DNA of 56,504 nucleotides from Novacetimonas cocois (lineage in GTDB: Bacteria > Pseudomonadota > Alphaproteobacteria > Acetobacterales > Acetobacteraceae), in assembly GCF_003311635.1 (NCBI RefSeq), contig NZ_QEXL01000007.1:85124-141627 (forward strand). The letters are read 5' to 3'. Below, in pieces: positions 18,965 through 27,612 of this stretch. The translations under genes and the position numbers were made by a program. Below the pieces are notes generated by a model. That model ran no database searches and had not been told where the DNA came from. It was given only the letters and a program-made list of their open reading frames with translations. Position 1 is the first letter of the stretch; every line of letters begins with the position of its first letter.

Positions 18965-18988
18965 ACGGTCCCTTGGGGACCGTTTTTT
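18965..18988 (+). terminator. Rho-independent terminator after tRNA-Gly
   Basis: ACGGTCCC-TTG-GGGACCGT forms a perfect 8-bp stem followed directly by TTTTTT, 30 bases beyond the tRNA end. Confidence 0.9.
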
Positions 18989-19104
18989 GTTTGCATTGTG
19001 TCGTGGCACAATGTCCTGGCACGAAACGCCAGCATCCCGGCCGTTTCCCGGGACCGGTCCGCACAGGGGCCTGACAGGGACCGGCTTCTCGCGACCGGGG
19101 CGGG

Positions 19105-20013
19105 TCAGCCCATGACCTCGCGGTTGATCCGCTCGATCCGATCCGTGCAGAGCGCGGCCAGGCGACCGGCGTCCCTGCCGGGTGATCCCCCGGGTGGCAC
19201 GATGACCTGAACGGGAAAGACACATTCCACATCCAGCGGCCGGATTTCCAGATGCGCGCGGTGGGCAAAGGCGGTCACGATATCGACCACGGCCACGCCC
19301 AGTTCGTTCTGCACCATGGCGCAGGCACAGGCGCTGTTCTGCGTTTCGACGAACGATGTCGCCTCCAGCCCGTTCTGGCTGAAATATTCCCCGATCGGGT
19401 TCCCCAGCGCGAACTGTTGTGAAAAGAAGATCAGCCGATGCCGCACCAGGTCCCTGACCCGGACCCGGCGCGCGCGCGTCAGCGGATGGCCCGGCGGCGC
19501 GACCACCGCGGCATGGATCATCAGCGTGCGGTCCACCGTCACGCTGCCGGTTCCCTGTACCGGCAGGGCAAAGCCGATATCGGCGCCATTGCTGCCGACC
19601 ATGTGATGCACGTCAAGCGAACTGAGCACCGACAGCGCGAAACGCAGTTCCGGCCGGACGGCAATGCACGACGGCAGCACGTCAGGCAGCAGATGGGTGC
19701 CGATCGCCGGCATGGCTGCGATGCGGATCTGCACCCCCTTTGCATGGCGCAGCCCGTTCAGCGTCACATCCACGTTGCGCATGGCGCCGAACAGGCCCCT
19801 GAGGTCCGCCATCAGCACGTGGGCCGATTCGGTCGGCGTCAGCCGACGTCGCGCGCGGTCGAACAGGGCGGTGCCGGTTTCGGCCTCCAGATGCCGGATC
19901 AGCTTGGTGATCGCAGGCTGCGACAGGTGCATCGTCCGCGCCGCCGCACTGACCGAACCTGTCTGGCAGACGGCCATGAAGGCCCGAAGCTGGTGGAAAC
20001 GTTGGGGTGTCAT
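19105..20013 (-). CDS. LysR-family transcriptional regulator
   Basis: 302-residue activator/repressor with an N-terminal winged helix-turn-helix (LRAFMAVCQTGSVSAAARTM, then LSQPAITKLIRHLEAE) and a periplasmic-binding-like effector domain. It is transcribed away from the TonB-dependent receptor across a 139-bp gap, the usual arrangement for a LysR protein controlling the neighbouring operon. The effector is probably the substrate imported or processed by that operon, but it cannot be named. Confidence 0.93.
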   Translation of the reverse strand: MTPQRFHQLRAFMAVCQTGSVSAAARTMHLSQPAITKLIRHLEAETGTALFDRARRRLTPTESAHVLMADLRGLFGAMRNVDVTLNGLRHAKGVQIRIAAMPAIGTHLLPDVLPSCIAVRPELRFALSVLSSLDVHHMVGSNGADIGFALPVQGTGSVTVDRTLMIHAAVVAPPGHPLTRARRVRVRDLVRHRLIFFSQQFALGNPIGEYFSQNGLEATSFVETQNSACACAMVQNELGVAVVDIVTAFAHRAHLEIRPLDVECVFPVQVIVPPGGSPGRDAGRLAALCTDRIERINREVMG

Positions 20014-20101
20014 CGACTTCGCTACCTGCAGCTATGAAAAGGTAAATAAAAAGAATTAGCAGTTATCATGACTTACCCGTAACAAACAAATTCAGAAAAT
20101 C

Positions 20102-20120
20102 CTTCGTTTCTGTAACGAAG
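20102..20120. promoter_or_regulatory. Inverted repeat in LysR/TonB-receptor intergenic region
   Basis: CTTCGTT-TCTGT-AACGAAG has perfect 7-bp arms around a 5-base spacer, 33 bases before the receptor start. The position suits a LysR operator or a repressor site overlapping the receptor promoter. As RNA it could also form a hairpin. Confidence 0.45.
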
Positions 20121-20152
20121 AGCATATTTCAGCATGCGGGGAGCCAGGGAAC

Positions 20153-22711
20153 ATGTCTGTTCGGTCGTCCAGTCAGGCAAAGCTGTTACTGTCCACTTTC
20201 TTTTCATTTTCCGTGATATCGTCCCTTTCCGCGGCACCCACGAAAGACACCGGCGCCGATCCGGACAAAAGCAGGGGCAAGGACATCCACGCATCCGGCA
20301 GGGCGGGCAGGAAGACCCCGCCGCAGGCAAACGGCAGGGCGGCCGCCCCGTCCCGCAGCGCCAGCAGCATCTCCCGCCCGGCGCCGGAGGCCCATGCCGC
20401 CCCGGAAGCCATCATCGTGACCGGCACGCATGCCGGAAACCGTCGCGTCTATGATTCCGTCAGCCCCATTTCCGTCATCTCGTCCCAGGCCCTCATGCAG
20501 ACCGGCCAGGTCAACCTGATCGACGCCATCGTGAAGCTGGACCCCTCGATCACGGCGCAGCAGGTCGGCAAGGGCGGCGCGAGCCTGGCCTCCACATTGC
20601 GGATGCGCGGCCTCAGCCCCAACGAGGTGCTGGTACTGGTCGATGGGAAGCGGCGTCATACGACGGCCACCATCAGCACCTCATCCGGCCCGGAAAAAGG
20701 GTCGAGCGGCGTTGACCTGAACATGATCGCCACCAGCGCCGTCGACCATATCGAGGTCCTGCGTGACGGCGCGGCGGCGATGTACGGGTCCGATGCGATT
20801 GCCGGCGTCATCAACATCGTGCTGAAGAAAAGGACGACCGGATTTTCCGCCAGCGCCCAGACCGGGGCGAATGCCTATAACGGTGACGGGTGGCAGACGC
20901 AGATCAACCTCGGCTACGGCCTGACATTCGGCAATAACGGTTATTTCCGCGTTGATGGCCAGTACATGCATACCGACCACATGATCCCGCCGACATATGA
21001 CGTGGGCGCGAAAACCTATCATTTCCCGCCAACCAGCAATCACATCACCAGCACGCCAGAGGAAACGCGCGGCAACATCGTCCTGTCCTTCGGCACCGAC
21101 CTTACCGAGGGCATCCAGGGATACGGCAATATCCTGTACACCCACCGCCATAACGAAGCGTATGAAAATTACAGATATCCCAACGCCCTTCCGCAACTCT
21201 ATCCCGACGGCTATTCCCCGATCGAGACGAATGACGAAAACGACTATTCCGCCACGCTGGGCCTGAAGGGGAACAGGTTCTTTGGCTGGACATGGGATCT
21301 CAGCACCACCTACGGGGCGGACAACAGCCGGATCGGCACCGTCAACAGCGCCAACGTCGATCTGTACCAGAATACCGGATCCACCCCGACCAGCATGATG
21401 GACACCCGGTACAACCTTGCACAATGGACAAATAATTTCGACATCAAGAAAGAGTTCAACATTGCACGCACCGTCCCCGTCACCGTGGCGGCCGGGGCGG
21501 AACACCGGCTGGAAACCTATCAGCTGTGGGCAGGCGACGTCGCGTCCTATCTGCTTGGGGGGGCGCAGGGCTATGGCGGGCTCATGCCCTCGAACGCGGG
21601 CAAATGGGGACGCGACATCTGGGCCGGATACCTGGATGGCGATTTCCATTTCACGAAGAACTGGGAAGTCGATTTCGCGGGCCGGTTCGAACATTATACC
21701 GACGGGTCGGGAAATACCGAAACCGGCAAGGTCTCCACGCGCTACAACATCACCAGACGGGTCGCGATCCGCGGCACCTTCAGCAACGGGTTCGAAGCCC
21801 CCACCCTGCTGCAGGAACATTTCAGTTCCACCAACACATCCGTGACAAGTGCCTCCGCCCTGCTGTCCCCCAACAGCCCCGGCGGCAGGTATCTTGGCGG
21901 GCAGGCCCTCAAGCCCGAACGCTCCACCAGCGCGGAAGGCGGCATCATCATAGAGCCCATCAACAGGCTTCACATGTCCGCCGACGTCTATCAGATCAAT
22001 ATCCGCGACCGCATCTATGTCGGCGGCTCCACCTATGGGCAGGCGGCGGAGGAGGCGATCACCCTTTCCGGCGCGGCACTTCCGACGACCGTCTCCCCCC
22101 AGCAGGTCAGCGCCTTTTATTTCGCCAATGTCGGCAGCACCAGAACGCAGGGGCTGGATATCCGCTCCGACTATTCATACGTCTCCCGGCGTTTCGGAAC
22201 GTTCACGCCTTCCCTTTCGCTCAGCCTCACCCGCACCCGCCTCCAGCATGTCAATACGGATGCCAACGGGAATCCCTACCTGAACGAACAGACGGCGGCC
22301 TATCTGACGACCACCTCGCCACGCAGCAAGATCATCCTTCAGTTGCACTGGCATTATCACGACTGGGACGCCACGATCCGGCAGACCCGGTATGGCGAGA
22401 CGTCGGACATGCTGACCTATGAGGACCAGACGCCCGCCAGCGCCACCTGCAAGGGGCAGCCCCTGGCCTATTCGAATGTCTGCTGGTCCAAGTTCACCAA
22501 TACGCCGGCCTGGCTTACGGAGCTCGAGGTCGGCTACCGCCCCATTCCCGTCCTGCATGTCGCCATCGGCGCGAACAACATCTTCAATGTCAGGCCCCGG
22601 AAGGTGCCGCTGGATGTCAATTACCGCGGTGCCAGCCCCTATGACCTGAACCTGTCGGGAATTCCCTTCACGGGTGGGTATTACTACGGCCGCGTCGACC
22701 TGACGCTTTAG
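20153..22711 (+). CDS. TonB-dependent outer-membrane receptor
   Basis: 852-residue energised outer-membrane gate. A hydrophobic signal sequence (about 10-28) is followed by a basic Ser/Ala-rich linker, a TonB box (EAIIVTG, 85-91), a plug domain (SVISSQALMQTG, VLVLVDGKRR, YGSDAIAGVINIVLKK) and a 22-strand-type barrel ending in the aromatic-rich YYYGRVDLTL with terminal Leu. The best-known ligands are siderophores, but receptors of this general type also take up other scarce substrates. Being first in an operon with a spermidine-dehydrogenase-like enzyme and a multicopper oxidase argues for an organic amine or aromatic substrate, by inference. ATG 20153 follows AGGGA. Confidence 0.93.
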   Translation: MSVRSSSQAKLLLSTFFSFSVISSLSAAPTKDTGADPDKSRGKDIHASGRAGRKTPPQANGRAAAPSRSASSISRPAPEAHAAPEAIIVTGTHAGNRRVYDSVSPISVISSQALMQTGQVNLIDAIVKLDPSITAQQVGKGGASLASTLRMRGLSPNEVLVLVDGKRRHTTATISTSSGPEKGSSGVDLNMIATSAVDHIEVLRDGAAAMYGSDAIAGVINIVLKKRTTGFSASAQTGANAYNGDGWQTQINLGYGLTFGNNGYFRVDGQYMHTDHMIPPTYDVGAKTYHFPPTSNHITSTPEETRGNIVLSFGTDLTEGIQGYGNILYTHRHNEAYENYRYPNALPQLYPDGYSPIETNDENDYSATLGLKGNRFFGWTWDLSTTYGADNSRIGTVNSANVDLYQNTGSTPTSMMDTRYNLAQWTNNFDIKKEFNIARTVPVTVAAGAEHRLETYQLWAGDVASYLLGGAQGYGGLMPSNAGKWGRDIWAGYLDGDFHFTKNWEVDFAGRFEHYTDGSGNTETGKVSTRYNITRRVAIRGTFSNGFEAPTLLQEHFSSTNTSVTSASALLSPNSPGGRYLGGQALKPERSTSAEGGIIIEPINRLHMSADVYQINIRDRIYVGGSTYGQAAEEAITLSGAALPTTVSPQQVSAFYFANVGSTRTQGLDIRSDYSYVSRRFGTFTPSLSLSLTRTRLQHVNTDANGNPYLNEQTAAYLTTTSPRSKIILQLHWHYHDWDATIRQTRYGETSDMLTYEDQTPASATCKGQPLAYSNVCWSKFTNTPAWLTELEVGYRPIPVLHVAIGANNIFNVRPRKVPLDVNYRGASPYDLNLSGIPFTGGYYYGRVDLTL

Positions 22712-22752
22712 AAAAAACAAGACATAAAAACAGGGTTTCAGAAGGAAACGAC

Positions 22753-24627
22753 ATGGGTAACGGCAGCAGCGAGGATCGCCGTCTGGGCATGGGTGGGGGC
22801 ACCACGCGGCGGGACTTCCTGAATGGCAGATCGCGCCCGGTGGGGGGGTGTCCGGTCGCGGGGCACGATCCGGGCGGGATCGACGACTTTTCGGGCTATG
22901 GCGGCATCGGGGATTATGCGCGCGCCAACGGCAATACCCTGTCGGTCCTGACGGCGGCGCACCGCGTGCGCGACGGAGCGTACGATGCCCTACCTGCCGA
23001 CCCGGACCCCGGCGGGGATGTCGAATCCCATGACCTGGTGATCGTCGGCAGCGGCCTGACCGGCCTGATGGCGGCAAAGGAATACCAGGCACGCACCGGG
23101 GGCGCCCGGCGCTGCCTGATACTGGACAACCACCCGATTTTTGGGGGCGAGGCCCGGCAGAACGAATTCATGGTCGACGGCACCCGCCTGCTTGGCCCGC
23201 AGGGATCGAACGATTTCCTGGCCCCCAGGCCCGATGCCGACACGCCGATCGGCGCCCTGTTCCGCGAATGCGCCATCCCGTACGATTTCACCGTGCAGGA
23301 CTGGGATGCGTCGCTTAAGAAACTGCGTTTCTCGTTCGACAATTATTCCAATATGGATGGCTTCAACGAAAAGCAGGTCGATATCGCCTACCGTTTCCAG
23401 ACCCGCGACGGCGCGCAGCATCCCTACTGGGCCGAAAATATCTGGCGCGACGATCTGGCGCGCACGCCCTTCCCGCCGGAAGCCCGGCAGAGCCTGCTGC
23501 GCTGGCGGCGGGGCGACGGCGCGGTCCATGCCGATGACCCGCGCGCCCTGGACCAGGTCGATTACCGTACCTATCTGGAAAAGATGTGCGGCTACCGGCC
23601 CGAGGTCACGGCCTTCCACCAGCCGGTGGTGGGCCTGCTGGGCGGTGTCAGCGCCGATGCGATCTCGGCGCGCTACGGCATGCACCTCGTCTCGCATTCC
23701 AGCCGGATGACCTATTCCTTTCCCGGTGGCAACGCGCTGCTGGGCCGCTATCTCGCAGCGCAGCTCATCCCCGGCCTGTTTCCCGGCGGCATGTCGTTTT
23801 CGGCCATGCAGTGGGGACGCATCGACCCCGCCCGGCTGGATGCGGAGGGGCCGGTACGCATCCGCCAGAACGCCACCGTGGTTTCGGTCCGCCATCGCGG
23901 CGGCGACCCGGCATCGGGCATTGTCGACATCGCCTATGTCCACGCCGGCTGCATCCGGCGGGTACGCGCGCGCGCCGTCATCATGGCGACAGGCGGATGG
24001 ATCACCAAACATGTGGTGCGCGACCTGCCGGCCGATATCCGTGACGCCTATGACGGGTTCAGCTACGCACCGGCGCTGGTGGCGAACGTGGCGCTGAAGA
24101 ACTGGCGCTTTCTCTACCGGCTGAACGCGACGGCGGCCCGCTGGATGGATGACGGCACGATGTTCGGCTTCTGCGCCAATATCCGGCAGTCGATGGTGAC
24201 CCCGGATTACAACCCGCCGCTGCACCCCGACCGGCCGGCACTGCTGACGTTCTACATGGGGCTCTATACCCCCGGGCTGAGCGCCTGGGAACAGGGCGCG
24301 CGCGGCCGGATGCGTCTGCTGTCAACCAGTTACGCGGAATATGAGCGCATCATCCGCACCCAGATGGCCGCGATGTTCGCCGAGGTCGGGTTCGACCCCG
24401 CGCGCGACATCGACGGCATCATCCTCAATCGCTGGGGCCATGCGCGGGTGATCCAGACGCCGGGATTCTATTACGGCCTCGACGGGCGGCCCCCGGGGCG
24501 CGAGGTCGTGGCAAGGGGCTTTGGCCGCATCGCCATCGCCCATGCCGAACTCAACGGCGCACAGAACTATACCGGCGCGTTCCAGCACGGAATCCGCGCC
24601 GGCCGGGAGGTCGCATCATGGCAGTAA
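22753..24627 (+). CDS. Spermidine-dehydrogenase-like FAD-dependent oxidoreductase
   Basis: 624-residue flavoprotein resembling periplasmic spermidine dehydrogenase (SpdH), which cleaves secondary amines using FAD and heme. The family pattern is clear: TRRDFLNG at 18-25, the block FSGYGGIGDYARANGNT, HRVRDGAY, then the Rossmann motif DLVIVGSGLTGL (GSGLTG 99-104), LILDNHPIFGGEARQNEF and a C-terminal NGAQNYTGAFQHGIRAGREVA. The twin-arginine motif is kept, but the hydrophobic region that should follow is replaced by polar/Gly residues, so Tat export is doubtful. The gene overlaps the multicopper oxidase by 10 bases. Substrate and electron acceptor are not known. Confidence 0.82.
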   Translation: MGNGSSEDRRLGMGGGTTRRDFLNGRSRPVGGCPVAGHDPGGIDDFSGYGGIGDYARANGNTLSVLTAAHRVRDGAYDALPADPDPGGDVESHDLVIVGSGLTGLMAAKEYQARTGGARRCLILDNHPIFGGEARQNEFMVDGTRLLGPQGSNDFLAPRPDADTPIGALFRECAIPYDFTVQDWDASLKKLRFSFDNYSNMDGFNEKQVDIAYRFQTRDGAQHPYWAENIWRDDLARTPFPPEARQSLLRWRRGDGAVHADDPRALDQVDYRTYLEKMCGYRPEVTAFHQPVVGLLGGVSADAISARYGMHLVSHSSRMTYSFPGGNALLGRYLAAQLIPGLFPGGMSFSAMQWGRIDPARLDAEGPVRIRQNATVVSVRHRGGDPASGIVDIAYVHAGCIRRVRARAVIMATGGWITKHVVRDLPADIRDAYDGFSYAPALVANVALKNWRFLYRLNATAARWMDDGTMFGFCANIRQSMVTPDYNPPLHPDRPALLTFYMGLYTPGLSAWEQGARGRMRLLSTSYAEYERIIRTQMAAMFAEVGFDPARDIDGIILNRWGHARVIQTPGFYYGLDGRPPGREVVARGFGRIAIAHAELNGAQNYTGAFQHGIRAGREVASWQ

Positions 24628-26009
24628 ATGACATTCCCCCCGTCACCCGGCGCCACGTGCTGCTGGCTGGCGGGGCGGCGGGGCTGCTGCTGCGCCCGTC
24701 CACTGGCCGGGGCGCATCCGCACCGCCTGCGTCCGCGGCGCGCCCGGTCCTGCTCCATATCGCGCCCGCCACGGTTGAACTGGCCCCGGGCATCACCCGG
24801 CGCGTGCTGGCCTATAACGGGCAGGTCCCCGGCCCGGTGCTGCGCCTGCCGGAGGGACAGACAGCGCGGATCCGCGTTACGAACGGCAGCGACGCGCCGG
24901 AACTGGTCCACTGGCACGGGGTGGATGTCGGCAGCATCCCCGATGGCGCGGCCGAGGAAGGATCGGCCACCATCGCGCCGGGCGGCACGCTGGATTACAG
25001 CTTCGTGCCCACGCATGCCGGCACGCGGTGGTATCATACGCACACCATGGCGATGATGGATTTTTCGCGTGCCCTGTATGGCGGGCAGTTCGGTTTCCTG
25101 ATCGTCGAGCCCCGGCGCGATCCCGGCCGCCATGACCGCGAGGTGCTGCTGGCGGTCCATCACTGGGATGCCAGCCTGCCTGACGTGCCGAAATCGCCCG
25201 AATACTGCGCCATGCCGCGTTATCGTTACGCCACGTTCAACGGCCGGCTGATGCAGGCGGCCGAGCCGGTGCGCGTGCGGCAGGGCGAGCGCGTGCTGTT
25301 CCGCTTCCTCAATGCCAGCGCGACCGAGACCGTTTCCCTGACCCTGCCGGGCCATGTCTTCACCGTGGTCGCGCTGGATGGCAACCCGGTCGCCAGTCCC
25401 GCGCCGGTATCGGTCATCACCCTGGGCGTGGCCGAACGGGTGGACGCCATCGTCCACATGAACCGCCCGGGCCGCTGGGTGCTTGGCCCGACCGACCGCG
25501 CGTCCCTCGCCGCCGGTCTGGGGCGGGTGATCGAATATGCCGGCAGCAGCGGATCGCCCGTCTGGACCGCGCCCCCGGCATCCGACTGGGACTATGCCCT
25601 GTTCGGTGGCGCCGCCGCGCCCCCGGTGGAGGACCTGCGGCTGGATGGCGTCTTTCCGATGCTGTTCGAACGGCGGCTGGCGCCCGATGGCATGGAGGGC
25701 TGGACCATCAATGGCCGCCCCTTTGCCGAGCTGCCGCCGCTTCATGTCCGTGCCGGCGGGCGCTACCTGTTCCGCTGGACCAACCTCAGCGGCTGCGCGC
25801 ATCCCCTCCACCTGCACCGGCATAACTTTACGGTCCTGCGCCGGGGCATGCGCCGGATTGGCCCGATCGAAAAGGATACGGTCCAGATCGGACGGTTCGA
25901 CACGATCGACGCCCTGTTCACCGCCGACAATCCGGGGGATACGCTGTTCCACTGCCATCACCAGATGCACATGGATTATGGCTTCATGCAGATGATCCGC
26001 TACGTCTGA
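24618..26009 (+). CDS. Tat-exported multicopper oxidase
   Basis: 463-residue blue copper oxidase of three cupredoxin domains that couples one-electron substrate oxidation to reduction of oxygen. The Tat signal TRRHVLLAGGAAGLLL opens the protein. All four copper motifs are present: HWHG (98-101), WYHTHT (138-143), HPLHLH (about 396-401) and HCHHQMHM (about 445-452). The region between the third and fourth motifs lacks the Met-rich insertion of CueO-type copper oxidases, so laccase or nitrite-reductase-like activity is possible. Its start lies inside the end of the SpdH-like gene, so the two are probably translated together and may act as a pair in the periplasm. Confidence 0.9.
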   Translation: MAVNDIPPVTRRHVLLAGGAAGLLLRPSTGRGASAPPASAARPVLLHIAPATVELAPGITRRVLAYNGQVPGPVLRLPEGQTARIRVTNGSDAPELVHWHGVDVGSIPDGAAEEGSATIAPGGTLDYSFVPTHAGTRWYHTHTMAMMDFSRALYGGQFGFLIVEPRRDPGRHDREVLLAVHHWDASLPDVPKSPEYCAMPRYRYATFNGRLMQAAEPVRVRQGERVLFRFLNASATETVSLTLPGHVFTVVALDGNPVASPAPVSVITLGVAERVDAIVHMNRPGRWVLGPTDRASLAAGLGRVIEYAGSSGSPVWTAPPASDWDYALFGGAAAPPVEDLRLDGVFPMLFERRLAPDGMEGWTINGRPFAELPPLHVRAGGRYLFRWTNLSGCAHPLHLHRHNFTVLRRGMRRIGPIEKDTVQIGRFDTIDALFTADNPGDTLFHCHHQMHMDYGFMQMIRYV

Positions 26010-26339
26010 GCAATGGTCCGGGGCATGCCAGGCGATCAGGATTCCCCCGGGTCCGGGCCACCATACCGCGGGGGAAAAATACGGCCCGGATGGATGGCAG
26101 GCGCGCCAGGGGCCGCAGGGTCACTTTTCCTCGATCATTTCTGGTCCCGTCAGCAGATATGGCATTTTCAATGCATTGCGCACCGTATTGCGCACCGGGC
26201 GGTTCGCGCCGGGCATGCGTGCCGCCACACGGTCCGGGCGGGGGCATGCGCGTCCGGGCCGGGCCGCCCGGTACACCATTTGCGTTACCGGCGATCTTCC
26301 GTTCATAGTTCATAACAGTTTCAGAACGGGAGCGAGACA
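26010..26339. other. Intergenic region before the MFS gene
   Basis: About 330 bases with no convincing gene. It contains an 11-bp direct repeat (ATTGCGCACCG twice, about 26176-26202) and a local AT-rich patch (26150-26180) that could hold an internal promoter for the transporter and amidohydrolase genes. Confidence 0.45.
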
Positions 26340-27593
26340 TTGGGTGTGGCGACCACCGGTCCGGGGCGGGTCATGCTGGTGGCAGGGGCCTGTATCGGCA
26401 ATTTCCTGGAATTCTACAGTTTCCTTGCCTACGCCTATTTCGCGCCGATGATCGGGGATGCCTTCTTTCCGGACAGCAGCGGCGGCCTGAACAGCCTGCT
26501 GCGCGCGATGCTGGTGTTTGCGGCCGGCTTTGTCGCCCGTCCGCTGGGGGCGGTCGCCATCGGGCGCTATGCCGCGCGGCACGGCCGCCAGCAGGCGATG
26601 ATGCTGTCCTTCCTGCTGATGGCATCGGGGCTGGCGCTGCTGGCCGCCACGCCGCCCGCGCGGATGATCGGGGCGTGGGCGCCGCTGCTGATCCTGCTGG
26701 CCCGCATCGTGCAGGGCTTTTCCGAAGGGGGCGAGATCGGGCCGGTCACGGCGCTCCTGTTCGATGCCGCGCCACCTGGCCAGGGCGGGCTTTACGGTTC
26801 GCTGCAATATCTGACGCAGCTGCTCGGCTCGCTCGCGGCCGTGAGTGTGGGGCTGGTGCTGTCGCTGGCGCTGTCGCATGCGCAGCTTTACGCATGGGGC
26901 TGGCGCGTACCCTTTGCACTGGGCCTTGTGATCATCCCGGCGGGCTTTGCCCTGCGCCGGATCGCCACTGCCCTGCCACACGCATCCCCGGCCGCGGGCG
27001 CCGCGCGACCGCATGCGATGGCGGTCGCGCTGATCGCGCTGACGGTCGCAGGGGGCACCATTTCCACCTATCTGCGCCATTTCGGGGTCAGCTACGCCAT
27101 CTCCGTGCTGCATCTGTCATCGCGCGTCGGCATGCTGGCGAACGTGGCTGGCATGCTGGCGGGGCTGGCGACGGTGCCTCTGGGATGGTGGGTCGGGCTG
27201 CGATCGCATCACCTGCGTGGCGTGATCGGCACGCTGATGGTGCTGACGGGCATCCTGAGCGTGCCGCTTTACCGCTTCGCCATCGCCCAGCCCGGCCTGC
27301 CCAGCCAGCTGCTGCTGAACTGCAGCCTGTTCGCCCTTTCGAGCCTGACGCTGGTGCCGCTGTGGCAGGCCATGCTGGAATCCCTGCCCTCCGCCAGCCG
27401 GGTGCTGCTGTTCGGCTTCGTCTATGCCACCACGGTGTCGCTGTTCGGCGGGTTTACGCCCTCGCTGGTCACGTGGCTGATCCAGCATACCGGCGATGCG
27501 ATGATGGCGGGCTATCTGATGGCCCTCGCCTATGGCGTGCAGGCGGCGGCGTGGTACGGGCTCAGCCGTTTCGACTGCCGCCGCCATGCCTGA
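26340..27593 (+). CDS. MFS transporter, metabolite:proton symporter (MHS) type
   Basis: 417-residue inner-membrane secondary transporter with about 12 hydrophobic helices. The N-terminus (GNFLEFYSFLAYAYFAPMIG) and the loop GRYAARHGRQQAMM with ARIVQGFSEGGEIG are the MHS-family signatures (citrate, alpha-ketoglutarate, proline and related carriers). The start is a TTG at 26340 with GGAG 7 bases upstream; a GTG at 26346 is an alternative. It overlaps the spacing of the next gene and likely imports the compound cleaved by the adjacent amidohydrolase, by inference. Confidence 0.88.
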   Translation: MGVATTGPGRVMLVAGACIGNFLEFYSFLAYAYFAPMIGDAFFPDSSGGLNSLLRAMLVFAAGFVARPLGAVAIGRYAARHGRQQAMMLSFLLMASGLALLAATPPARMIGAWAPLLILLARIVQGFSEGGEIGPVTALLFDAAPPGQGGLYGSLQYLTQLLGSLAAVSVGLVLSLALSHAQLYAWGWRVPFALGLVIIPAGFALRRIATALPHASPAAGAARPHAMAVALIALTVAGGTISTYLRHFGVSYAISVLHLSSRVGMLANVAGMLAGLATVPLGWWVGLRSHHLRGVIGTLMVLTGILSVPLYRFAIAQPGLPSQLLLNCSLFALSSLTLVPLWQAMLESLPSASRVLLFGFVYATTVSLFGGFTPSLVTWLIQHTGDAMMAGYLMALAYGVQAAAWYGLSRFDCRRHA

Positions 27594-27612
27594 CCCCCTG
27601 CCGGAGGCCGCC

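Noticed and set aside
20681-21973. 430-codon minus-strand frame opposite the TonB receptor
   Set aside because: It is the shadow of the plug and barrel coding sequence; composition is Gly/Arg-rich without domain features.
22753-22890. Calling the SpdH-like gene a pseudogene because of its odd N-terminus
   Set aside because: The frame is uninterrupted for 624 codons with all FAD-binding and C-terminal motifs intact; only the signal region is atypical.
26010-26339. A small gene in the gap before the MFS transporter
   Set aside because: Short frames present have no ribosome site, no start-to-domain logic and no family resemblance.
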